Part shown: positions 1 through 5,333 of the stretch, piece by piece
How positions within the stretch are numbered: position 1 is the first letter of the stretch
How the letters are laid out: each line of letters starts with the position of its first letter
Assembly: GCA_029960905.1 (NCBI GenBank)
Contig: JASBVU010000131.1
Location: forward strand, 1 to 5,903
DNA length: 5,903 nucleotides
Direction: 5' to 3'
Origin: Thermoanaerobacterium sp.
GTDB lineage: Bacteria; Bacillota; Thermoanaerobacteria; Thermoanaerobacterales; Thermoanaerobacteraceae
Translations under genes and position numbers: made by a program
Notes under the pieces: generated by a model
Database searches by the model: none
Told to the model about the DNA's origin: nothing
What the model saw: only the letters and a program-made list of their open reading frames with translations

Positions 1-204
1 CAATGATATGCCGTAAGTACGCCTAAAATAGTAAACAGGATCTTTAATCGGCCTATCTTCCATGTTTAAAAATGAACCAATATTAGGCTGAATCGTCCCT
101 ATAGTATTTTTTCTTTCAAAAAGCACACACGTTATTCCAAGCCTTTCAAGCTCATGAGCACATGCAAGTCCTGATATTCCTGCTCCTATTATGGCAACTT
201 TCAT
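1..204 (-). CDS. FAD-dependent oxidoreductase, N-terminal part (runs off left edge)
   Basis: Only the first 68 codons lie in the window; the gene continues past position 1. The ATG at 204 is preceded by AAAGGA about 10 nt upstream. The protein opens with a Rossmann dinucleotide-binding fold: MKVAIIGAGISG carries GxGxxG at residues 7-12, and FERK at 29-32 ends the second strand, its Glu30 being the usual ligand of the FAD adenosine ribose. Ungapped alignment by hand with the next gene upstream (240-1316) gives 29 identities in 68 positions, including the RPI-DP block at 51-56, so the two are tandem paralogues. A 35-bp gap separates them and suggests one transcript. FAD binding is well supported. 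The substrate cannot be read from this fragment; amine-oxidase-like and geranylgeranyl-reductase-like flavoproteins are both possible. Confidence 0.85.
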   Translation of the reverse strand, partial: MKVAIIGAGISGLACAHELERLGITCVLFERKNTIGTIQPNIGSFLNMEDRPIKDPVYYFRRTYGISL

Positions 205-239
205 AATCTAAAATTCCTTTCATATAATTTTTATCCGCA

Positions 240-1316
240 TTAAAACCTAAACAGTTCATTGACGGCATACCGTATTATGAATGAAGAATACTTTATTATG
301 TTAAAATTCGTATCGTAGATCAACTGCTTTATGAGTGGCGTTGTCAAAAACTTTATAAGCCTGTCTATTTTATCATTGTCTACAGTATCGATGGCTTTCC
401 TAAACTCTAAAAGCTTTAAATTTGCATTTGCAAGATATGCCATTTCATTTTCAAAGTTACAACCTGTCGCAATGCTTTTTGCTGCTAATGCACCACCTAA
501 AATCGACGCAAACTGACCAAAACCCAAGAAAGGCTCAATTGCCCCTCCTGCATTGCCTATAAAGTACATGTTTTCGTACGTAAGTGGAAATGTATTGCCT
601 GATATATGTTCATAGTCGTACACGCTTACAACGTCATAGCTAATCTTCTCTATTTTTAAAAACATCTCCCAGTACTTGTCTATTTCTTCTTTTGCGATGT
701 AAGGCACTATGAGTGCCAGCACTGCCCTTCTGTCATCAAAAGGGGCAAGGTATGCATAACCGCTTTTGCAGTAAACCGTGTTCATCCACATTATAAGCGC
801 ATTTGGATCAAACTTGCCAATTACCTCAGCTATTTTTAACCTTGTATCAACCAGCGTCTGCCAACATCCTAACTCGTTTGGTATCTGATGGTTTCCGGTT
901 GCCACAATGACATAATCATAAGCTTCTTTTAGATTCTTATAATCTGCATGCACATTAAAATTGACATTCGCCTTTAATTTCTTATATAGTTGGCTTTCTA
1001 CAGATAATTCTCCTTGCCCTTTCTGCATAAAATAGCCAAGCTTCTTGCCCTTAATAGTGCGGGTGACAGTCGGTCCATGCATCACAATCTTATCTATATT
1101 GTTAAGTAGTGCAACATTCACATCAAAGTTATTTTTTAAGTACTCCAAAGGATCGTTTATTGGCCTATTTATAACATTTAAAAGTACTGCTACATGGTTA
1201 AAAGCATCGCCGACTTTTGATTTTCTCTCAAATACATCGGGTTTTATTCCATAAGACTCAAGCCTTATGGCTGCGGTTAAGCCTGCCGAACCTGCACCTA
1301 TAATAGCTACTTTCAT
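240..1316 (-). CDS. NAD(P)/FAD-dependent oxidoreductase, geranylgeranyl-reductase-like
   Basis: This 358-residue protein has the layout of the p-hydroxybenzoate hydroxylase/geranylgeranyl reductase flavoproteins. GxGxxG is at 7-12 and the ribose-binding Glu at 30. DYVIVATG at 134-141 is the usual second FAD contact. IGNAGGAIEPFLGFGQ at 253-268 stands where the family has GDAAG...P..G.G; the conserved Asp is replaced by Asn255, which is unusual. Alanine- and glycine-rich helix residues follow (272-284). The C-terminal 70 residues are helical and hydrophobic in patches (for example 338-350) and could touch the membrane, but no clear membrane segment is seen. The start is fixed by GAGGG (1324-1328) 8 nt upstream and by an ATGA overlap with the upstream gene, which implies translational coupling. 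The electron donor and substrate are unknown. A role in saturating prenyl or other lipid chains is a family-based guess only. Confidence 0.85.
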   Translation of the reverse strand: MKVAIIGAGSAGLTAAIRLESYGIKPDVFERKSKVGDAFNHVAVLLNVINRPINDPLEYLKNNFDVNVALLNNIDKIVMHGPTVTRTIKGKKLGYFMQKGQGELSVESQLYKKLKANVNFNVHADYKNLKEAYDYVIVATGNHQIPNELGCWQTLVDTRLKIAEVIGKFDPNALIMWMNTVYCKSGYAYLAPFDDRRAVLALIVPYIAKEEIDKYWEMFLKIEKISYDVVSVYDYEHISGNTFPLTYENMYFIGNAGGAIEPFLGFGQFASILGGALAAKSIATGCNFENEMAYLANANLKLLEFRKAIDTVDNDKIDRLIKFLTTPLIKQLIYDTNFNIIKYSSFIIRYAVNELFRF

Positions 1317-1774
1317 TTATTTTCCCTCGGTGTTGTATATACTATGCTGTTGGGCTCAGTCGGCTTTGACTTTAGCGATTCTATATTCTGCTGTATTATA
1401 GTGATAAATCTCATCTCGTCATCCCTCATCTGGGTGAATATCTGCCTTACATATGGATTAGTTATGTTTATAAGATTTTCATTGTAAAACATCTGCTGAT
1501 TTATCAAATCCTTCTCTATATCCTGTAATGCATCCATCATGTCATAAGACATATTCTTCTTCACAAGCGAATCAATCCTCATTGTTTTTTCAGCAGTCAC
1601 AATCTTGTCTACATGGTTTAAAGCAGTAATTTCTATCTGTTTTAATACTCCTTTAACCTGACTATCTGATATGCTTTTTCCATAATCTTTTGCCTTTCTG
1701 TGTATTACATTTTCATATTTTTTTGCCTTCTTAAAGGCACTTGATATTATCTCCTGCGGGCTCATATTCTGCAT
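1313..1774 (-). CDS. small all-helical protein, possibly ferritin-like or spore coat CotF-like
   Basis: A 153-residue protein without signal peptide or membrane segment. It looks like four amphipathic helices, roughly residues 5-32, 37-66, 77-103 and 106-134, followed by a short polar tail. The Asn-Pro-x-Val-Arg start of helix 4 (106-110) resembles the TPEVR start of the last helix in CotF-type spore coat proteins. Acidic residues recur where ferritin-like folds place metal ligands (Glu21, Glu48, Glu99, Glu120), but the ExxH motifs are not intact: His54 is six residues after Glu48, and Phe123 sits where a His would be expected after Glu120. Metal binding is therefore doubtful. Start ATG at 1774 follows GGTGAT. 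Its TGA overlaps the ATG of the downstream flavoprotein, so the two are probably made together. Transcription probably starts in the 48-bp gap after the ldh terminator or by read-through. Function unknown. Confidence 0.8.
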   Translation of the reverse strand: MQNMSPQEIISSAFKKAKKYENVIHRKAKDYGKSISDSQVKGVLKQIEITALNHVDKIVTAEKTMRIDSLVKKNMSYDMMDALQDIEKDLINQQMFYNENLINITNPYVRQIFTQMRDDEMRFITIIQQNIESLKSKPTEPNSIVYTTPRENK

Positions 1775-1822
1775 TTTACATCACCGTTATTAGATTTTCC
1801 ACATTGTATTCTTTATATACGC

Positions 1823-1856
1823 AAAAAGAAGCCTCACCACATCGATGTGAAGCCTC
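1823..1856 (-). terminator. Rho-independent terminator of ldh
   Basis: The minus-strand transcript reads GAGGCUUCAC, a 9-nt loop, GUGAGGCUUC and then five U residues. The arms (1847-1856 and 1828-1837) pair over 10 bp with two G-U wobbles, and the U-run is complementary to the A-run at 1823-1827. It lies 14 nt after the ldh stop codon. On the plus strand the two wobbles become A-C mismatches and no U-run follows, so it should work in one direction only. It separates ldh from the flavoprotein operon. Confidence 0.85.
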
Positions 1857-1869
1857 AAAACATATTTAA

Positions 1870-2805
1870 TCATATATCCAATTGTTTTATGACGTCCGCC
1901 ATCACATTTGCCGAATGTCCAAACTTCTCCACTTCTTCATCAGATAAAGGCAAGTCCAAAATCCTGGCAACGCCATTCCTGCCTACGATAGACGGCAAGC
2001 TTAATGAAACATCTTTCACCCCGTATTGTCCGCTTAATGGAGATGATACTGTGAGGATGGAATTTTCATCTCTCAGTATGCACTCCACGATCCTTCTTAC
2101 CGCCACCGCGACAGCATAGTATGTGGCACCTTTTTTATCTATTATCTTATAAGCAGCGTTTACGACTTCGTCTTCAACTTCTTTCCTAAAATTCGTATTG
2201 CAAATGCGCCCGCATATGCTGCAGTATTCATTAAATGATATTCCAGATATGTTTGTTATGCTCCATGCCGCAAACTCGGTATCTCCATGCTCACCGATTA
2301 TCCTTCCATGTACATTTCTGGGATCTATATTGCAGTGCCTGCTAAGTAGGTATCTAAACCTCGAGCTATCAAGAACAGTTCCAGATCCGAAAACTCTTCC
2401 CCATGGAAGTCCAGAAATCTTGTATGTAACGTATGTCAGTATATCTACAGGATTTGTCACAATCAAATATATAGCCTTGTCATTGTGCTTTAAAAGCTCA
2501 GGTATCATCGACTTAAATATGGCTGTATTTTTCTTCACAAGGTCAAGCCTCGTCTCACCGGGTTTCTGTGCAGCACCTGCTGTCACAACTATTACGTCCG
2601 CGCCTTCAACATCTTTGTAGTCACCTGCATACACATTTACAGGCTGTATTAAGGGTATACCGTGGCTAATATCAAGTGCATCGCCTATAGCCTTATCCTT
2701 ATTCAAATCTATCAATACGATATCTGTTACAGTCCCGCTTAATGCCAGAGTAAATGCCGATGTAGCACCTACAAATCCAGATCCTATTATTGCTACCTTA
2801 CTCAT
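1870..2805 (-). CDS. ldh: L-lactate dehydrogenase
   Basis: NAD-dependent cytoplasmic enzyme that interconverts pyruvate and L-lactate, reoxidising NADH at the end of glycolysis. The 311-residue length is normal. The Rossmann motif GSGFVG is at 8-13 and Asp33 (NAD ribose) ends strand 2. Gln80 in the mobile loop is the residue that marks lactate rather than malate dehydrogenase (Gln102 in classical numbering), followed by Arg86 (Arg109). Asn118, Asp146, Arg149 and His173 in the IGEHGDTE signature complete the active site, and Thr228 matches Thr246. Arg151 and His166 match the Arg173/His188 pair that binds fructose 1,6-bisphosphate in bacterial allosteric enzymes, so activation by that sugar is likely. 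Three cysteines cluster at 195, 198 and 202. The gene is monocistronic by layout, with its own promoter, AGGAGG site and terminator. The sequence closely resembles Thermoanaerobacterium Ldh from memory. Confidence 0.98.
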   Translation of the reverse strand: MSKVAIIGSGFVGATSAFTLALSGTVTDIVLIDLNKDKAIGDALDISHGIPLIQPVNVYAGDYKDVEGADVIVVTAGAAQKPGETRLDLVKKNTAIFKSMIPELLKHNDKAIYLIVTNPVDILTYVTYKISGLPWGRVFGSGTVLDSSRFRYLLSRHCNIDPRNVHGRIIGEHGDTEFAAWSITNISGISFNEYCSICGRICNTNFRKEVEDEVVNAAYKIIDKKGATYYAVAVAVRRIVECILRDENSILTVSSPLSGQYGVKDVSLSLPSIVGRNGVARILDLPLSDEEVEKFGHSANVMADVIKQLDI

Positions 2806-2812
2806 GAAATCG

Positions 2813-2818
2813 CCTCCT
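2813..2818 (-). promoter_or_regulatory. ldh ribosome binding site
   Basis: A perfect AGGAGG on the minus strand, 7 nt before the ATG at 2805. It fixes the ldh start and predicts strong translation, as expected for a fermentation enzyme. Confidence 0.9.
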
Positions 2819-2845
2819 AAATAATATGTATTTTCTTTTAATAAT

Positions 2846-2875
2846 ATTATAACATAGTTTTGGTGAAATTGTCTA
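2846..2875 (-). promoter_or_regulatory. ldh promoter, sigma-A type
   Basis: On the minus strand, TAGACA (2870-2875) and a perfect TATAAT (2846-2851) are separated by 18 bp. The -35 box matches TTGACA at five of six positions. The -10 box lies about 40 nt before the start codon, leaving a short leader with the AGGAGG site. No clear Rex or other operator palindrome is visible. The first three bases of the -35 box are the stop codon of the small phage-like ORF upstream, so the promoter sits directly on the edge of foreign-looking DNA. Confidence 0.75.
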
Positions 2876-3037
2876 AATTTTAATCTTATTATGTCCTTCT
2901 TGCTTTGAAATATTATTACGTTTAAACTTGCAATTGCCCGATTCGTTCAAATCAATTAGACAGTATTTATAGAATGTTGCTGCATCTATATAGTCACTTT
3001 CTGAAATACTTCCCCACGGTTTATCAGATACAGCCAT
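2873..3037 (-). pseudogene. 54-codon remnant of a phage head-type protein
   Basis: This short ORF is 54 codons long, starts at the ATG at 3037 and ends in TAG at 2873-2875. It has an excellent ribosome binding site (GGAGGTGAT). Its first 32 residues, starting MAVSDKPWGSISESDY and containing CLIDLNE at 26-32, recall from memory the conserved beginning of phage head or prohead proteins, which normally continue for several hundred residues through a KLPV-EP motif. Here the sequence turns into a lysine- and asparagine-rich tail after about residue 35 and stops, so it is probably the 5' end of a truncated gene. Neighbours are the toxin/immunity pair upstream and ldh downstream; the stop codon overlaps the ldh -35 box. 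A genuine short peptide cannot be excluded, since the start signals are intact. Confidence 0.6.
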
Positions 3038-3041
3038 AAGC

Positions 3042-3050
3042 ATCACCTCC
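3042..3050 (-). promoter_or_regulatory. strong ribosome binding site of the 54-codon ORF
   Basis: GGAGGTGAT on the minus strand matches the anti-Shine-Dalgarno end of 16S rRNA over nine bases. It lies 4 nt before the ATG at 3037, or 8 nt counted from its GGAGG core. An in-frame ATG two codons earlier overlaps this site and is a less likely start. Confidence 0.7.
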
Positions 3051-3066
3051 CCCTTTTAATGGGCAT

Positions 3067-3100
3067 AAAAATACCGCTTTAGCTATCATGCCTTAGCGGT
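3067..3100 (-). terminator. probable terminator after the immunity-like gene
   Basis: On the minus strand ACCGCT (from 3100) pairs with AGCGGT (to 3073) over 6 bp around a 16-nt loop, followed by A and five U residues (3067-3071). It lies 14 nt after the stop codon of the immunity-like gene. The stem is short and the loop long, so termination may be partial. Read-through would run into the 54-codon ORF and then ldh. Confidence 0.55.
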
Positions 3101-3114
3101 TTATCTGTAGGAAC

Positions 3115-3387
3115 TTATGCTGCTAACTTTTTTACAAGTTTTTGAACTTTTTGTCTTAATTCATTTTCTCCAATATACAAGTGATATTCATTTCTGATAT
3201 TTTCATCCTGCTCATAATATTCACAAGCCATATAAATATCATCAAACAAACTCATTTCTTCATCTGTTAATAAATCTTGCTTTTGTTCATAAAGCACTTG
3301 GAAGTCTTCGATAAATTCATTTATGTTCAAGTTATTATTTACATATTGCCGACAAATTTCTATTAATTGTATTGCAACATTACTCAT
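3115..3387 (-). CDS. colicin-D-type immunity protein-like (putative antitoxin)
   Basis: A 90-residue, acidic, helical protein with no signal or membrane segment. It contains the pattern seen in small immunity proteins of the colicin immunity (ColD-type) family: an early N-helix, an 'F-x-x-x-F-x-x-L-Y' segment (25-33), a 'D-E-E-M-S-L-F-D-D-I-Y' segment (42-52), a negatively charged stretch (56-75) and a closing 'E-L-R-Q-K-V' helix (76-81). Such proteins neutralise a nuclease toxin by charge mimicry of RNA. Its start codon overlaps the end of the toxin-like gene by 8 nt and is preceded by GGAGG at 3395-3399, 7 nt away, the usual toxin-then-immunity order. Family assignment is by recalled pattern. 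Unlike its partner, this gene has an intact start, stop and ribosome binding site. Confidence 0.65.
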   Translation of the reverse strand: MSNVAIQLIEICRQYVNNNLNINEFIEDFQVLYEQKQDLLTDEEMSLFDDIYMACEYYEQDENIRNEYHLYIGENELRQKVQKLVKKLAA

Positions 3388-3862
3388 TAATTCGCCTCCA
3401 TTCTTTTACTATTCGTTTTCTTGGAGTTATAGTAATTATCCAGCCACGTTTTCTATCAATATGTGCTGATATGCCATTTTTATACCTGACTATATTGCCA
3501 TTAGGTTCAATATATTTTTCACCATTTTGTAATACATCCAATAACATCTGTTTATCATCTGGCAATCTTCCAGAAGCTGTTTTCCCAAGTATTTCATTCA
3601 ATGTATGTTCAGTGGGAACAAAGCCATTATCAGCAAAAAATTTAGCTAAATCAAGCAACTTTTCTTTATATTCAGGTCTATATTTCCCTCTTAATACTAT
3701 ATTACCCTTTTGTTTTTCCATATATTCATTATACTGCTTTAATATACTCCCGTCAATTCCTCTCGACGCAGGGTTTGTGTTGTTTTTTGTATACTTCTTT
3801 AAACTCGAATTGTGGATTGTTGTTTTAAAAATAAACACAAGTGGAATATTAAAAGTAGGCAC
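3380..3862 (-). CDS. C-terminal toxin domain, probable nuclease (BECR-like), apparently 5'-truncated
   Basis: The open frame codes for 160 residues from a GTG at 3862, but that GTG has no ribosome binding site. The frame also stays open further upstream into the divergent gene, and the first 30 or so codons look like translated intergenic DNA. The convincing protein begins near residue 33 (SRGIDGSILKQ). Residues 92-156 predict a helix (PDDKQMLLDVL) and then strands IEPNGNIVRY, GISAHIDRK and WIITITPRK. This order resembles the Barnase-EndoU-ColicinE5/D-RelE fold of RNase toxins found at the C-termini of CdiA, polymorphic toxins and phage head proteins. The basic end (RKRIVKEWRR) would suit RNA binding. 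An immunity-like gene follows with an 8-nt overlap. Best reading: the C-terminal part of a larger protein whose front has been lost. Activity, fold and exact boundary are inferred. Confidence 0.55.
   Translation of the reverse strand: MPTFNIPLVFIFKTTIHNSSLKKYTKNNTNPASRGIDGSILKQYNEYMEKQKGNIVLRGKYRPEYKEKLLDLAKFFADNGFVPTEHTLNEILGKTASGRLPDDKQMLLDVLQNGEKYIEPNGNIVRYKNGISAHIDRKRGWIITITPRKRIVKEWRRINE
3395..3399 (-). promoter_or_regulatory. ribosome binding site of the immunity-like gene, inside the toxin gene
   Basis: GGAGG on the minus strand, 7 nt before the ATG at 3387, lies within the last codons of the toxin-like frame. This would let the immunity protein be made from the toxin message and supports the start chosen. 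Confidence 0.75.
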
Positions 3863-3892
3863 GTCAAAGTTTTTTGAAAGGATTGAGTTTAA

Positions 3893-4420
3893 ATGAGCGA
3901 TATAGATGAAATAAAAAAATTGATGGAAAGACTTACAGAAAGTGAAAAAGGCAAAGAAGAAGCCAGCAAAAAGATGCAGGAAGTATTGGGCAAATCCATT
4001 AAAGAGGTAAAAGAGATATTGCTTACATTAAAAAAATACATAGCCAATGAAAATGTAACGCTGAGAAGCTACAGCGGCAAAACATTTGCCACCGGAGAAG
4101 GAATCATAATTTACGACAGAGGCATAGATGAAAAAATAATTTTAAAATCAGACGGAAGCTTTTACCTTTATAAGGTGAAAAATGACCAGTTGGTGACAGA
4201 AAAAATAGAGGATTTAGACATACACGACTACATGAGCTACGACACCCTCTTTGACAGTGTAAAGAAATCTTTGATAAAATGCATACAGAAAAACGAAGAA
4301 GACATATTGGCCTATAAAAGCACCATGCTTAAAATCGATAAGTACAATAAAGATTTAGAGGAGATACTGGCTTTAAAAAATACCGCTGAAGAGAACAAGA
4401 CAAACGGCCAAGAACAATGA
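3893..4420 (+). CDS. hypothetical protein, coiled-coil ends with a central beta region
   Basis: I do not recognise this 175-residue protein. Residues 1-50 are a charged, probably coiled-coil helix rich in Lys and Glu. Residues 54-107 alternate in a way that predicts a small beta sheet (TLRSYSGKTFATGEG, IIIYDRG, KIILKSDGSFYLYKV). Residues 115-165 are again helical and charged, and the tail is polar. No signal peptide, membrane segment or catalytic motif is visible; the single Cys is at 130. Start ATG at 3893 follows AAAGGA (3878-3882 region) about 10 nt upstream. It is divergent from the toxin-like frame, so its promoter must lie in the 3780-3890 stretch, where no convincing -35/-10 pair was found. 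The DUF881 gene follows 150 bp later on the same strand. A cytoplasmic scaffold or DNA/RNA-associated role is possible, but nothing decides it. Confidence 0.75.
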   Translation: MSDIDEIKKLMERLTESEKGKEEASKKMQEVLGKSIKEVKEILLTLKKYIANENVTLRSYSGKTFATGEGIIIYDRGIDEKIILKSDGSFYLYKVKNDQLVTEKIEDLDIHDYMSYDTLFDSVKKSLIKCIQKNEEDILAYKSTMLKIDKYNKDLEEILALKNTAEENKTNGQEQ

Positions 4421-4483
4421 TTTTTATAAAAATAAATTTTTATTACTAATCTGTAACACAATATTAATATTTTTTTAATAAAT

Positions 4484-4512
4484 TTTATCTTTATACGTGA
4501 TATTATTATATA
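4484..4512 (+). promoter_or_regulatory. weak candidate promoter for the DUF881 gene
   Basis: TTTATC (4484-4489) and TATATA (4507-4512) are 17 bp apart in a very AT-rich stretch about 60 nt before the ATG at 4571. Both boxes are poor matches and the region is so AT-rich that chance matches are expected. The 150-bp gap makes an own promoter plausible. Confidence 0.25.
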
Positions 4513-4555
4513 TAGAATGAAAATGAAGTTTTCATAAATGGATATATGGGCCCAT

Positions 4556-4562
4556 GGGGAGG
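4556..4562 (+). promoter_or_regulatory. ribosome binding site that fixes the DUF881 start at 4571
   Basis: GGGGAGG lies 8 nt before the ATG at 4571. The longer frame from 4538 would add 11 residues (MDIWAHGEDEK), has no upstream ribosome binding site and would place these polar residues before the membrane anchor. The site itself sits inside that extension, which argues for the later start. Confidence 0.85.
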
Positions 4563-4570
4563 ATGAAAAA

Positions 4571-5305
4571 ATGAAGGGTAAGGTTTTTCAGGTTGTTTCT
4601 TTTGTTATGGTGTTTTTAATAATGGGCTTTATGATATCAATGGAATTTAAAACTATACAAGGCAGTGTAAAGACCGCAGCAGATACATCTCGCAACAGCA
4701 GCGTAAATGTTGATGAGCTAAGCAGCGAACTGCAAAATATGACCGACGAAAGAAATGCCTTAAAAGAGCAAGTGGCGGAACTTAATCAAAAACTTGATGA
4801 ATTAAACAGCTCATCATCAAAGTATGAAGCGACTCTAAATGCTTTGTCACAAGATGTGGAAAAATACAAAGAACTTGCAGGTTTTACTGCCATGACAGGT
4901 CCAGGAGTCATAGTCACTTTAAACGACAGCGACCTTCAGCCGAAAGACGGAGAAGACCCAAATATGTTTTTGGTACACGATGAAGACCTGATAAAAGTAG
5001 TAAACGAGCTAAAAGCGGGTGGAGCTGAAGCAATATCTATAAATGACCAAAGGCTTATAGCTACATCTGAAATAAGATGTGTAGGCCCTACCATAAACAT
5101 AAATTCTACAAGGTATGCTCCGCCATACGTCATAAAAGCGATTGGAAATCCTGACACTCTAACAGCTTCATTAAATCTGAAAGGCGGCATTGTAGATACT
5201 CTCAAATATTACGGCATTAAAGTGGACATAGAGACATCCAAAAACATCGTAGTCCCTGCCTACACAGATCCAATAAGCTTAAAATACGCTAAAGCGACAA
5301 ATTAA
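4571..5305 (+). CDS. DUF881 family protein, membrane-anchored coiled coil (YlxW/YlxX-like)
   Basis: A 244-residue protein. A short basic N-terminus (MKGK) is followed by one hydrophobic segment at about 5-24, probably an uncleaved anchor with the rest outside the cell. Residues 46-101 form a coiled coil rich in Glu, Leu and Lys. The DUF881 domain then runs from about 102 to the end, with its typical blocks: GPGVIVTLNDS (110-120), LVHDEDLIKVVNELKAGGAEAISINDQR (134-161), GPTININ (172-178), PPYVIKAIGNP (184-194) and the final KNIVVPAY (224-231). The family occurs in many Gram-positives, often beside a small basic membrane protein and cell-division genes. Neither is present here, so this is a stand-alone copy. 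The biochemical role of the family is not established. The gene ends 28 bp before a hairpin terminator shared with the convergent acyltransferase gene. Confidence 0.93.
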   Translation: MKGKVFQVVSFVMVFLIMGFMISMEFKTIQGSVKTAADTSRNSSVNVDELSSELQNMTDERNALKEQVAELNQKLDELNSSSSKYEATLNALSQDVEKYKELAGFTAMTGPGVIVTLNDSDLQPKDGEDPNMFLVHDEDLIKVVNELKAGGAEAISINDQRLIATSEIRCVGPTININSTRYAPPYVIKAIGNPDTLTASLNLKGGIVDTLKYYGIKVDIETSKNIVVPAYTDPISLKYAKATN

Positions 5306-5333
5306 CTTTGCCTCTTACCTTAATACATTTTAT

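Noticed and set aside
1775..1822. Promoter for the flavoprotein operon, including a sporulation sigma-E type with ATACAAT
   Set aside because: The -10-like sequence is present on the minus strand, but no matching -35 element lies at the proper distance.
2852..2900. Rex (redox repressor) operator near the ldh promoter
   Set aside because: A TTGT half-site is present at 2869-2872 but the matching ACAA half at the right spacing is missing; no near-palindrome fits.
3820..3850. Promoter TTGTTT / AATATT for the plus-strand gene at 3893
   Set aside because: The spacing is 19 bp and the -10 match is poor; not supported enough to list as a feature.
2873..3862. Attachment-site direct repeats or an integrase marking the ends of a mobile element
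   Set aside because: No matching repeats were seen at the two edges by eye, and no recombinase gene is present in the window.
3372..3896. Long plus-strand open frame opposite the toxin-like gene
   Set aside because: It has no ribosome binding site, an atypical Phe/Cys/Ile-rich composition and lies antisense to a frame with clear protein-like pattern and an overlapping downstream partner.
4426..4443. 18-bp A/T inverted repeat (ATAAAAAT-AA-ATTTTTAT) just after the 175-residue gene, as a terminator
   Set aside because: The stem has no G-C pairs and only a 2-nt loop, and the whole spacer is A/T-rich; it is not a convincing terminator.
4538..4570. Longer DUF881 protein starting at 4538
   Set aside because: There is no ribosome binding site before that ATG, and the GGGGAGG site falls within this stretch, correctly spaced for the ATG at 4571.
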